Of a stretch of 64,000 nucleotides of DNA, positions 26,879 through 34,615 are shown piece after piece. Location of the stretch: positions 1 through 64,000 of the forward strand of contig NZ_RZOY02000017.1 of assembly GCF_004022705.2 (NCBI RefSeq), read 5' to 3'. The notes under the pieces are model-generated. The model saw only the letters and a list, made by a program, of their open reading frames with translations, ran no database searches and was not told where the DNA came from. Each line of letters opens with the position of its first letter. Within the stretch, counting starts at the first letter, position 1. Position numbers and translations under genes: made by a program. This DNA comes from Mesorhizobium sp. M2D.F.Ca.ET.226.01.1.1 (GTDB taxonomy: Bacteria; Pseudomonadota; Alphaproteobacteria; Rhizobiales; Rhizobiaceae).

Positions 26879-27754
26879 TCACGCGGCCTTCGCCACGCCA
26901 TCCAACTCGGCGAGCACATCCGCCGACAGCTCCAGCTCGGCAGCCGCGAGATTCTCCCGCAAATGCGCGACCGATGACGTGCCCGGGATCAAGAGGATGT
27001 TGGGCGAGCGCTGCAACAGCCACGCCAGGGCAACCTGCATCGGCGTCGCTCCGAGCCGTTCCGCCACGTTTGACAGCGTCGAGGATTGCAGCGGGCTGAA
27101 GCCGCCGAGCGGGAAGAACGGCACGTAGGCGATGCCGTCGCGTGCCAGTTCATCGATCAGCGCGTCGTCGTCGCGATGCGCGAGATTGTACTGGTTCTGC
27201 ACGCAGACGATTTTGCAGATTTTTCGGCCTTCCGCTATTTGGGCGCGGGTGACGTTGCTCAAGCCGATATGGCGCACGAGGCCTTTGCGCTGCAGCTCGG
27301 CGAGCTTGGTGACCTGCGCCTCGATGGAGCCTTCGGCTGGACCAAGCGCCCCGAACATGATGCGCAGATTGACGACGTCCATCACCTCGAGGCCAAGATT
27401 GCGAAGATTGTCGTGCACCGCCTGCTCGAGCTCGTCGGCTGTGAAGGCCGGCAGCCAGGACGCGTCTTCGCCCCGACGGGCGCCGATCTTGGTGACGATG
27501 GTGAGGTCGTCGGGGTAGGGCGCCAGCGCCTCGCGGATCAGCTTGTTGGTGACGTACGGCCCGTAATAATCGCTGGTGTCGATATGGTCCACGCCTTGCG
27601 CTATCGCTTCGCGCAGCACAGCGATTGCCGCGTCATGGTCCTTCGGCGGTCCGAAGACGCCTTTGCCCGCAAGCTGCATGGCGCCGTAGCCGAGGCGGTG
27701 GACCGAGCGGTCGCCCAGTTGGTATGTGCCTGATTTGTCTACGCTGGACATCAT
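26879..27754 (-). CDS. Aldo/keto reductase
   Basis: 291 residues from tandem ATG codons at 27754/27751 with AAGGAG at good spacing; the frame stays open far upstream but antisense to the LysR gene. The family motifs are visible: LGYGAMQLAG, HIDTSDYYGPYVTNKLI (catalytic Asp/Tyr), LTIVTKIGAR (catalytic Lys), GLSNVTRAQI and LLIPGTSSVAHLREN near the NADP site. It probably reduces a carbonyl compound of unknown identity. It is divergent from a LysR regulator gene with a 91-nt shared promoter region, so that regulator probably controls it. Confidence 0.92.
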   Translation of the reverse strand: MMSSVDKSGTYQLGDRSVHRLGYGAMQLAGKGVFGPPKDHDAAIAVLREAIAQGVDHIDTSDYYGPYVTNKLIREALAPYPDDLTIVTKIGARRGEDASWLPAFTADELEQAVHDNLRNLGLEVMDVVNLRIMFGALGPAEGSIEAQVTKLAELQRKGLVRHIGLSNVTRAQIAEGRKICKIVCVQNQYNLAHRDDDALIDELARDGIAYVPFFPLGGFSPLQSSTLSNVAERLGATPMQVALAWLLQRSPNILLIPGTSSVAHLRENLAAAELELSADVLAELDGVAKAA

Positions 27755-27845
27755 GGTTCTCCTTCGTGTCGACGAGGGAGATAGAGCATGGCCGCTGTCC
27801 CGATAACCGGGTATAACTGGCACGACCTGTACGGAAATAAGAACA

Positions 27846-28754
27846 ATGGCAGCTGACCTCAACGATCTCCAGGCGTTTATGGCGGTGGCGCGCGCCGGCG
27901 GTTTTCGCGAAGGAGCCCGCGCGACGGCGGGCAGCGCCTCCGCGCTCAGCGAAGCCATCCGTCGTCTGGAAACCCAGCTCGGCGTGCGACTCTTCAACCG
28001 CACCACGCGCAGCGTCGCTTTGACCGAGGCTGGCGCCAGCCTGCTGGCGCGGCTCGGCCCCGCATTGGGCGAGGTAGAAGCCGCACTCGATGTGGTGAAC
28101 GGCTTTCGCGACCGGCCCGCCGGAACCTTGCGTGTCAACGTGCCGATAAGCGCCTCGCGGCTGGTGCTGCCAAGAATCGTTCCGGGATTTCTCGCCGCCT
28201 ATCCGGCCATTCGCCTGGAGGTGATCGCCGAGGAGAACTTTATCGATCTGCTGGTGGCAGGCTGCGATGCCGGCATCCGCTATGACGAGCGGCTGGAGCA
28301 GGACATGATCGCGGTGCCGATCGGGCCGCGCGCGCAGCGCTTCACCACCTCCGCCGCGCCGTCCTACCTTGACCGGCACGGTCGGCCGCAGCACCCGCGC
28401 GACCTGCTTGGCCATGCCTGCGTGCGCGGACGCTTCCCGAGCGGGGTCATGACGCCCTGGGAGTTCGAGCGGGATGGTGAGGTGGTACGGGTCGATACCA
28501 CTGGGCCCTTGCTCGTCAGCATCGGTGGGGGCGTCGATCTCGCCATCGATGCGGCGATCGCCGGCGTCGGCATTCTCTGGCTGTTCGAGGACTGGGTCCG
28601 CCCGCATTTCGAGAGCGGCGCGCTGGAACCTGTGCTTGAGCCGTGGTGGCAGAGCTTCTCTGGGCCATTTCTCTATTATCCCGGCCGCCGTCTGGTGCCC
28701 GCGCCGCTGCGCGCCTTCATCGACTACATCAAAACGCCGGCCGGGCACTGGTAG
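27846..28754 (+). CDS. LysR-family transcriptional regulator
   Basis: 302 residues. The N-terminal winged helix-turn-helix (residues 1-60) includes GFREGARATAGSASALSEAI and RLETQLGVRLFNRTTRSV, and the C-terminal part is the type 2 periplasmic-binding-like effector domain. A TATAAC at 27812-27817 lies about 30 nt before the start and could be its -10, though no good -35 is visible. The divergent neighbour is an aldo/keto reductase gene, a common arrangement for target and regulator. The inducer is unknown. Confidence 0.93.
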   Translation: MAADLNDLQAFMAVARAGGFREGARATAGSASALSEAIRRLETQLGVRLFNRTTRSVALTEAGASLLARLGPALGEVEAALDVVNGFRDRPAGTLRVNVPISASRLVLPRIVPGFLAAYPAIRLEVIAEENFIDLLVAGCDAGIRYDERLEQDMIAVPIGPRAQRFTTSAAPSYLDRHGRPQHPRDLLGHACVRGRFPSGVMTPWEFERDGEVVRVDTTGPLLVSIGGGVDLAIDAAIAGVGILWLFEDWVRPHFESGALEPVLEPWWQSFSGPFLYYPGRRLVPAPLRAFIDYIKTPAGHW

Positions 28755-28763
28755 CGGAAACAA

Positions 28764-28787
28764 AAAGGCCGCCCGGAGGCGGCCTTT
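28764..28787 (-). terminator. Intrinsic terminator of the rplM-rpsI operon
   Basis: AAAGGCCGCC and GGCGGCCTTT form a perfect 10-bp stem with a CGGA loop. Read on the minus strand it is followed by TTTTTGTTT. It also lies just after the LysR stop codon on the plus strand and may serve both genes. Confidence 0.85.
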
Positions 28788-28795
28788 CGAAAGCT

Positions 28796-28894
28796 TGGAA
28801 CCCGTAAAGCTTGGCGCTTCGAGAACTTGCCCCCAAGCGCTCCTTAGCGCTTGGAAAACTTGGCTCCAAGCGCTTGTTAGCGCTTGGAGAACTG
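28796..28894 (-). repeat. Three tandem 33-bp repeats derived from the 3' end of rpsI
   Basis: Reading the minus strand, the last codons of rpsI (CAGTTCTCCAAGCGCTAA from 28894) recur as AAGTTTTCCAAGCGCTAA from 28861 and AAGTTCTCGAAGCGCCAA from 28828, a spacing of exactly 33 nt each time. Units 1 and 2 each form a perfect hairpin after the stop codon: 11 bp at 28864-28889 and 9 bp at 28833-28854. A fourth, more decayed copy may run into the terminator at 28787. Confidence 0.85.
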
Positions 28895-29347
28895 GAAGCT
28901 GCGGCGGGCCTTCGCCTTGCCGTACTTCTTGCGCTCGACCACGCGGCTGTCGCGGGTCAGGAAGCCGCCCTTCTTGAGCACCGAGCGCAGACCCGGCTCG
29001 TAGTAGGTCAGCGCCTTGGAGATGCCGTGACGCACCGCACCGGCCTGGCCGGAGAGGCCGCCGCCGATGACGGTGGCGACGATGTCGTACTGGCCGGCGC
29101 GGTTGGCCGCGACGATCGGCTGGTTGAGGATCATCTGCAGCACCGGACGCGCGAAATAGGCCGCGAATTCCTTGTCGTTGACGGTGATCTTGCCGGAGCC
29201 CGGCTTCACCCAGACGCGCGCGATGGCGTTCTTGCGCTTGCCGGTGGCATAGGCGCGGCCCGACTTGTCGAGCTTCTGGACATGCACGGGCGCGGCCGGC
29301 TGCGCGGCAACGGTGCCGAGTTCTGCGAGCGAGGAAAGCTCAGCCAT
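28877..29347 (-). CDS. rpsI: 30S ribosomal protein S9
   Basis: 156 residues. SGRAYATGKRKNAIARVWVK and GSGKITVND begin the S9 domain, GGGLSGQAGAVRHGISKAL is the central RNA-binding region, and the protein ends in the universal SKR tail that reaches the ribosomal P site. The N-terminal 28 residues are an Ala-rich extension usual in rhizobia. Its ATG overlaps the rplM stop by 1 nt (TAATG), so the two are translationally coupled. The 3' end is duplicated in tandem downstream. Confidence 0.99.
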   Translation of the reverse strand: MAELSSLAELGTVAAQPAAPVHVQKLDKSGRAYATGKRKNAIARVWVKPGSGKITVNDKEFAAYFARPVLQMILNQPIVAANRAGQYDIVATVIGGGLSGQAGAVRHGISKALTYYEPGLRSVLKKGGFLTRDSRVVERKKYGKAKARRSFQFSKR

Positions 29348-29811
29348 TACGAGGCCCTCTTGTTCTTGGAGTTCAGCTTGGCCACGTCGAGCGTGACGGG
29401 CTGCTGGGCGGTGTGCGGATGCTCGGCGCCTGCATAGACGCGGAGATTCTTCATCTGGCGACGGCCAAGCGGGCCGCGCGGGATCATGCGCTCGACGGCC
29501 TTCTCGACGACGCGCTCGGGGAAACGGCCCTCGAGCAGCTGGCGCGCGGTGCGCTCCTTGATGCCGCCGGGATGGCCGGTGTGCCAGTAGTAGACCTTGT
29601 CGGTGTACTTCTTGCCGGTGAACACCACCTTGTCGGCGTTGATGACGATGACATTGTCGCCATCATCGACATGCGGGGTGAAGGTGGGCTTGTGCTTGCC
29701 GCGCAGATGGTTGGCGATGACGGTGGCCAGACGACCGACGACGAGACCTTCGGCGTCGATCAGCACCCACTTCTTCACCACATCCGCAGGCTTCTGCGAA
29801 AAGGTAGCCAT
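29347..29811 (-). CDS. rplM: 50S ribosomal protein L13
   Basis: 154 residues from the ATG at 29811. WVLIDAEGLVVGRLATVIAN, GDNVIVINADKVVFTGKK, YYWHTGHPGGIKERTARQLL and MIPRGPLGRRQMKNLRVYAG are L13 signatures, in order. First gene of the rplM-rpsI operon. A leader of about 130 nt separates it from a strong candidate promoter and may carry the autoregulatory site known for L13 operons, although no specific structure was identified. Confidence 0.99.
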   Translation of the reverse strand: MATFSQKPADVVKKWVLIDAEGLVVGRLATVIANHLRGKHKPTFTPHVDDGDNVIVINADKVVFTGKKYTDKVYYWHTGHPGGIKERTARQLLEGRFPERVVEKAVERMIPRGPLGRRQMKNLRVYAGAEHPHTAQQPVTLDVAKLNSKNKRAS

Positions 29812-29948
29812 GGTTTTGCTCTCACGTTGACCTTTCCCATCCAAAAGGGACAAGAGAAGGCGTTTCTTGTTGCTTGGATTGACAGGAAAGCCGAAGCCAC
29901 CCGCCAATAACAAAACGGCGGCCGTTGCGGGCCGCTGCTTCGCGAGGG

Positions 29949-29977
29949 CTTATAGGCGAGGGCGCCTGACCCGTCAA
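29949..29977 (-). promoter_or_regulatory. Sigma-70-type promoter of rplM-rpsI
   Basis: On the minus strand TTGACG (29977-29972) and TATAAG (29954-29949) are separated by 17 nt. The match is close to the housekeeping consensus and lies about 140 nt upstream of the rplM start, in a region without coding potential. Confidence 0.7.
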
Positions 29978-30044
29978 GGCGATCGAAAACGAATTCGGTG
30001 CATAAAATCAAGCAAAAACAATGGTTTGATATGACGGTATTATT

Positions 30045-30503
30045 TTACCGCATCATTTCGCGTTTCCTTGGGATCGAATAGGTGCCGGTGGCATGCGCGA
30101 CAGTGTGCCCATCGGGACCGGCGACGATGTCGATGTCGAAGACCATCAGGCTCTTGCCGAGCTTCAGGATCCGGCAATGGCCGTCGATCGGACCGGCCTC
30201 GGCCTTGCGCATGAAGTTGATGTCGAGGTTGACCGTCACCGAAAGCGCGTCCGGTCCGGCGTGGCTGAGCACGCAGACATAACCGCCAATGTCGGCCAGC
30301 GTGAATAAGGACGGACCGGATACCGTGCCACCGGGGCGCAGATGCCGCTCATCGGCATTGAGCCGCACCGTGCAGCCTCCGGGAAACACTTCGATCGCCT
30401 CGTACGAGGTAAAGCTGTCGTTGAGCTGCGGATAGACGCTCGCCATCAGCGCATTGACCTCGGCCGCGTTGAGCATTGGCTTCAGATTGCTTTGGGTAGG
30501 CAT
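30045..30503 (-). CDS. PaaI-family hotdog thioesterase
   Basis: 152 residues. HLRPGGTVSGPSLFTLADIG supplies the active-site helix with catalytic Asp, in the pattern GG(T/x)xxGPxxFxLAD. It continues with LDINFMRKAEAGPIDGHCRI of the hotdog core, and HATGTYSIPR ends the last strand. The enzyme hydrolyses an acyl-CoA or aryl-CoA. The substrate is unknown. It is divergent from the enoyl-CoA hydratase gene with about 150 nt between, an arrangement that suggests related acyl-CoA metabolism. Confidence 0.88.
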   Translation of the reverse strand: MPTQSNLKPMLNAAEVNALMASVYPQLNDSFTSYEAIEVFPGGCTVRLNADERHLRPGGTVSGPSLFTLADIGGYVCVLSHAGPDALSVTVNLDINFMRKAEAGPIDGHCRILKLGKSLMVFDIDIVAGPDGHTVAHATGTYSIPRKREMMR

Positions 30504-30654
30504 GGCGGCGTCCTATATGGAATGGCAAGCTCCGGGCGATATGCCTGGACCAAACGGTGCGACGGAGAAAACACGCCTCGCGGCTGTTCTTCAACCGGCA
30601 GCGTGCTAGTTCTGTTGCTCCATGCGCCGCGAGCGCTGACCCGAGAGATTGGAA

Positions 30655-31476
30655 ATGGCCGAAGTCGTCGCCATCAAGCCCGCCGTCGCCGACGGCCCCG
30701 TTCTTGTCAGCCAGGACAAGGGCGTCCTGCGCCTCACGCTCGCCAGCCCGCCGGCCAATGCGCTGTCGCTGGCGACAATGGCGGCCCTGCAGGCCGAATT
30801 CGACCGTGTGAGAGAAGACAAATCCGTGCGCGTCATCATCCTGGCGGGGTCAGGAAAAGTGTTCTGCGCCGGTCACGACCTCAAGGAGATGACGGCCCAC
30901 CGCGCCGAAACGGATCGCGGCAAGGCCTTCTTCGAAAAGACCTTCGCCGCTTGTGCCAAGCTCATGCAGACAATTGTGCGCCATCCAAAGCCGGTGATCG
31001 CCGAGGTCGATGGCCTTGCCACAGCCGCCGGCCTGCAACTGGTCGCCAGCTGCGACCTTGCCATCGCCTCGCACGAAGCGACCTTCTGCACGCCGGGCGT
31101 CAACATCGGCCTGTTCTGCTCGACACCCATGGTGGCGCTGTCGCGCAACGTCTCGCGCAAGCAGGCGATGGAAATGCTGCTCACCGGTGAGACGATCGAT
31201 GCCGCGACCGCGAAGGAATTCGGCCTGATCAACCGCATCGTGCCGCGCGAATATCTGAATCAAGTTGTCAACAAATACGCGCAAACCATTGCTTCGAAAT
31301 CGTCTTTGGTCGTCAAGACTGGCAAGGAAGCCTTCTACGCCCAGACCGAAATGGGGCTGGCCGATGCCTATGCCTATACCGGCCGGGTGATGGTCGAGAA
31401 CATGCTGGCACGCGACGCCGAGGAAGGCATCGGCGCCTTCATCGGCAAGCGCAAGCCGGAATGGACCGACGAGTAG
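30655..31476 (+). CDS. Enoyl-CoA hydratase/isomerase family protein
   Basis: 273 residues from the ATG at 30655; a TTG two codons earlier is less likely. The crotonase fold is clear: LASPPANALSLATMAALQAE, IILAGSGKVFCAGHDLKEM (first oxyanion-hole segment) and VDGLATAAGLQLVASCDLAI (second). The usual GGG of the second segment is replaced by TAAG and the catalytic Glu positions read differently, with FCTPGVNIGLFCSTPM, like the human ECHDC3 subgroup. True hydratase activity is therefore uncertain. Confidence 0.9.
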   Translation: MAEVVAIKPAVADGPVLVSQDKGVLRLTLASPPANALSLATMAALQAEFDRVREDKSVRVIILAGSGKVFCAGHDLKEMTAHRAETDRGKAFFEKTFAACAKLMQTIVRHPKPVIAEVDGLATAAGLQLVASCDLAIASHEATFCTPGVNIGLFCSTPMVALSRNVSRKQAMEMLLTGETIDAATAKEFGLINRIVPREYLNQVVNKYAQTIASKSSLVVKTGKEAFYAQTEMGLADAYAYTGRVMVENMLARDAEEGIGAFIGKRKPEWTDE

Positions 31477-31520
31477 CGGGCCTGAATGAAGCCGCGCCAT
31501 CCCATCGCTGAAGGTGCGAC

Positions 31521-32297
31521 ATGGCTGCCCGCAAGCAACTGACGCGGCTGAAAGCGCCCTATCTCAGGCGCATCCTGCTTGAGCCGTCGCGCGTTGCCGA
31601 CTGGGACAAATATCCCTGGAACCTGCCGCTCTTTCGGGAGGGCGCATTCGAGTTCGAATTCGCCTCGGCCATCACCATCATCGTCGGCGAGAACGGCACC
31701 GGCAAATCGACGCTGCTTGAAGCGATCGGTGCCTTGGCCGGTTATGACGAGGCTGGCGGCGGCAAGGGCTACATGCCCGTCGATCATTCTCGCGCCATCG
31801 ACAAGAGCGGCGCAGGATTGGCGAGCAGTTTCCGGTGCCACTGGCTGCCAAAGGTGACCGCGGGTTGGTTCTTTCGCGCCGAGTCCTTCTATTCGGTTGC
31901 ACGCTATCTCGACGCGGCGGCGCGGGAATCCGGCGGTGCGCCGCCCGATTTCCTCTCATGGTCGCATGGCGAAGGTTTTATCCGCTTCTTTGAGGAACGC
32001 TGCCGCCGGCAAGGCATCTACATTCTCGACGAGCCCGAAAGCGCGCTGTCGCCGACACGCCAGATCGAGCTGCTCAAATTGCTTCAACGCATGGAGCAGT
32101 CCGGCACGGCGCAGGTGATCATGGCCACGCACTCGCCGCTGCTGATGGCTTGTCCGAACGCGCGGCTCTTCCGCATCAGCCGCTTCGGCCTCGACCTGAT
32201 TGATTTTCAGGACACCGATCATTTTCGCATGATGCGCGACTTCTGCAGCGATCCGGCTGCCTTTCTCGCCGAAGCGCTATATGAGGACGAGCCATGA
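31521..32297 (+). CDS. AAA-family ATPase (COG3910-type predicted ATPase)
   Basis: 258 residues. Walker A is GENGTGKSTLLEAIGALAG, Walker B is IYILDEPESALSP, and MATHSPLLMACP is the switch His region, all ABC/SMC-type. There is no long coiled coil, and the region between the motifs (SWSHGEGFIRFFEERC) takes the place of the ABC signature. These small stand-alone ATPases are widespread but functionally undefined. The stop overlaps the start of the CoA-binding protein gene by 4 nt (ATGA), so both are translated as a unit. Confidence 0.88.
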   Translation: MAARKQLTRLKAPYLRRILLEPSRVADWDKYPWNLPLFREGAFEFEFASAITIIVGENGTGKSTLLEAIGALAGYDEAGGGKGYMPVDHSRAIDKSGAGLASSFRCHWLPKVTAGWFFRAESFYSVARYLDAAARESGGAPPDFLSWSHGEGFIRFFEERCRRQGIYILDEPESALSPTRQIELLKLLQRMEQSGTAQVIMATHSPLLMACPNARLFRISRFGLDLIDFQDTDHFRMMRDFCSDPAAFLAEALYEDEP

Positions 32298-32815
32298 ACC
32301 ACGACACTTACGACAACGCCTACATCGCCGGCATTCTGAACTCGGTGAAAACCATCGCCATGGTTGGCGCTTCGCCGAACGATGTGCGGCCGAGTTATTT
32401 CGTGCTGAAATACCTTTTGGCCAAGGGTTTTTCGGTGTTCCCGATCAATCCCGGACACGCCGGCAAGGAGATCCTTGGCCGCACCGTCTATGCCAGCCTG
32501 GCCGACGTGCCGCAGCCGGTCGACATGGTCGACATTTTTCGCGGCTCGGCGGTAGTCCCTGGTATCGTCGACCAGGTGCTGAAACTCGATCCGTTGCCCA
32601 AGGTCGTCTGGATGCAGCTTAGCGTACGCCACGACGAGGCCGCTGCCCGCGCCGAGGCGGCCGGCATCAAGGTGGTGATGAACCGCTGCCCCAAGATCGA
32701 ATATGGCAAGCTGTCGGGCGAAATCGGTTGGACCGGCGTCAATTCCGGCGTTCTGTCGTCGAAGAAGCCGATAATGCGCCAGGGTTTTCAGAGCTTCGGC
32801 GTGCGGCAGAAATAG
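32294..32815 (+). CDS. CoA-binding domain protein (YccU-like)
   Basis: 173 residues. TIAMVGASPNDVRPSYFVLK is the Rossmann nucleotide loop of the CoA_binding family and VVMNRCPKIEYGKL is its conserved C-terminal motif. Members bind CoA or NAD but have no established enzyme role. It overlaps the ATPase gene by 4 nt. metY follows after 156 nt on the same strand. Confidence 0.9.
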   Translation: MNHDTYDNAYIAGILNSVKTIAMVGASPNDVRPSYFVLKYLLAKGFSVFPINPGHAGKEILGRTVYASLADVPQPVDMVDIFRGSAVVPGIVDQVLKLDPLPKVVWMQLSVRHDEAAARAEAAGIKVVMNRCPKIEYGKLSGEIGWTGVNSGVLSSKKPIMRQGFQSFGVRQK

Positions 32816-32916
32816 CGGAGCGCAGCTCGCGCAAAATTATACCGGGAAGAAATGGATTTTCTCGGGCGTTCGCCGAAGATCGCACGCCGAAAGGTATTTT
32901 CTTCTTTGCATTCCCA

Positions 32917-32942
32917 GCCGGGCTTCGCCAAGAATGCCCGGC
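32917..32942 (+). promoter_or_regulatory. GC-rich hairpin in the metY leader
   Basis: GCCGGGC and GCCCGGC form a 7-bp stem with a 12-nt loop, followed by GATTTTA, 30 nt before the metY start. It could be a weak terminator for the preceding operon or an attenuator for metY. No known SAM riboswitch motif was found in the 156-nt gap. Confidence 0.35.
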
Positions 32943-32971
32943 GATTTTAGAACGGTCAGGAGAGGATTTCG

Positions 32972-34252
32972 ATGACCAGTACGCCCGGTTTCAACACGCT
33001 CGCCGTTCATGCCGGCGCCAAGCCCGATCCGGCCACTGGCGCTCGGGCCACGCCGATCTACCAGACCACCTCCTTTGTCTTCGACGACGCCGACCATGCC
33101 GCCTCGCTGTTCGGGCTGAAGGCCTTCGGCAACATCTACACCCGCATCATGAACCCGACCCAGGCGGTGCTCGAGGAGCGCGTCGCAGCACTCGAAGGCG
33201 GCACGGCGGCGCTTGCCGTTGCCTCGGGCCATGCCGCGCAGGTCATCGTCTTTCACAATCTGATGCGCCCCGGCGACAATTTCATCGCCGCCAACAAGCT
33301 CTATGGCGGATCGATCAACCAGTTCGGCCACGCCTTCAAGAATTATGGCTGGGAGGTGCGCTGGGCCGACGTCAACGACCTCGCGACCTTCGAGAGCCAG
33401 ATCGACGACAAGACCAAGGCGATCTTCATCGAAAGTCTTGCCAATCCCGGTGGCGTCTTCGTCGACATCGAAAAGATCGGCGACATCGCCCGCAAGTATG
33501 GCCTGCCGTTGATCGTCGACAACACGCTGGCCTCGCCCTATCTGGTGCGGCCGATCGAGCACGGCGCCGACATCGTCGTGCATTCGCTGACCAAGTTCAT
33601 CGGCGGCCATGGCAATTCGATCGGCGGCGTCATTGTCGACGGCGGCACGTTCGACTGGTCGAAGTCGGGCAAATATCCGATGCTGTCGGAGCCGCGGCCC
33701 GAATATGGCGGTCTGGTGCTGCACGAGACCTTCGGCAATTTCGCTTTCGCCATCGCTGCGCGCGTGCTCGGCCTGCGCGACCTTGGCCCGGCGATCTCGC
33801 CCTTCAACGCCTTCCTGATCCTGACCGGTCTGGAAACCTTGCCGCTGCGCATGCAGCGCCATTGTGACAATGCCGCGAGCGTCGCCGGCTGGCTCTCCAA
33901 CCATCCCAAGGTTGCCTGGGTGAACTATCCCGGCCTTCCGAGCGATAAGAACAACGCGCTGCAGAAGAAATATTCGCCGCAGGGCGCCGGCGCCGTGTTT
34001 ACTTTCGGCCTCAAGGGCGGCTACGAGGCCGGCGTCAAATTCGTCGAGGCGCTGGAGCTGTTTTCGCACCTCGCCAATGTCGGCGACACCAAGTCGCTGG
34101 TCATCCACCCGGCCTCGACCACGCATCGCCAGCTTTCCGACGAGCAGAAGGTCAAGGCCGGCGCCGGGCCGGATACCGTGCGGCTGTCGATCGGCATCGA
34201 GGACGTCAACGACATCGTCGCCGACCTCGAACAGGCGCTCGGCAAGGTCTGA
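32972..34252 (+). CDS. metY: O-acetylhomoserine aminocarboxypropyltransferase (sulfhydrylase)
   Basis: 426 residues, preceded by CAGGAGAGG. It is a cystathionine-gamma-synthase-type PLP enzyme: TPIYQTTSFVFDD, YTRIMNPTQAVLEERVAALE, and HSLTKFIGGHGNSIGG with Lys208 as the PLP lysine. A length of about 430 and the HGNSIGG insertion fit MetY, which makes homocysteine directly from O-acetylhomoserine and sulfide. O-succinylhomoserine use cannot be excluded. A cupin gene follows 1 nt after the stop. Confidence 0.94.
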   Translation: MTSTPGFNTLAVHAGAKPDPATGARATPIYQTTSFVFDDADHAASLFGLKAFGNIYTRIMNPTQAVLEERVAALEGGTAALAVASGHAAQVIVFHNLMRPGDNFIAANKLYGGSINQFGHAFKNYGWEVRWADVNDLATFESQIDDKTKAIFIESLANPGGVFVDIEKIGDIARKYGLPLIVDNTLASPYLVRPIEHGADIVVHSLTKFIGGHGNSIGGVIVDGGTFDWSKSGKYPMLSEPRPEYGGLVLHETFGNFAFAIAARVLGLRDLGPAISPFNAFLILTGLETLPLRMQRHCDNAASVAGWLSNHPKVAWVNYPGLPSDKNNALQKKYSPQGAGAVFTFGLKGGYEAGVKFVEALELFSHLANVGDTKSLVIHPASTTHRQLSDEQKVKAGAGPDTVRLSIGIEDVNDIVADLEQALGKV

Positions 34253-34253
34253 T

Positions 34254-34598
34254 ATGTCGGCCTTTCTTGCGGTCAATATCGACAGCGTCGAACCGGAGGC
34301 CGGCGCGCCGGCCCCGGACCGGGTGATCTCCGGCGATCCGAAATTCCGCACCTGGAACGTCGAGGAGCGCGACGGCGGCCTTTATGCCGGCATCTGGGAA
34401 GCGACGCCGGGCAAGTGGCGCATCGTCTATGACGAATGGGAGTTCTGCCACATCCTGTCCGGCGTCTCGGTCATCGCAGAGGATGGCGGCGAGACCCGCA
34501 CTGTCCGGGCCGGCGACAGTTTCGTGCTGAGGCCAGGTTTCAAGGGCACCTGGGAAGTGCTCGAGACGACGCGCAAGGGGTATGTGATCAAGCTTTGA
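34254..34598 (+). CDS. Small cupin-domain protein
   Basis: 114 residues from an ATG one nucleotide after the metY stop, so it is probably coupled. The sequence GLYAGIWEATPGKWRIVYDE, WEFCHILSGVSVIAEDGGE and RAGDSFVLRPGFKGTWEVLE fits the cupin_3 (DUF861) family, with the pattern typical of ureidoglycine aminohydrolase relatives. Metal-binding His residues are few (one in FCHIL), so catalysis is doubtful. A role with MetY is possible but not shown. Confidence 0.82.
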   Translation: MSAFLAVNIDSVEPEAGAPAPDRVISGDPKFRTWNVEERDGGLYAGIWEATPGKWRIVYDEWEFCHILSGVSVIAEDGGETRTVRAGDSFVLRPGFKGTWEVLETTRKGYVIKL

Positions 34599-34615
34599 TT
34601 GCTTCGCAGCCGTAA

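Noticed and set aside
26656..26919. Small open frames across the inverted repeat
   Set aside because: They arise from the repeat's low-complexity C/G tracts and have no ribosome-binding site.
28796..28894. CRISPR-like array from the 33-bp periodic repeats
   Set aside because: The units are directly adjacent with no spacers and derive from rpsI.
32816..32971. SAM-II riboswitch before metY
   Set aside because: The conserved SAM-II core is absent; only a simple stem is seen.
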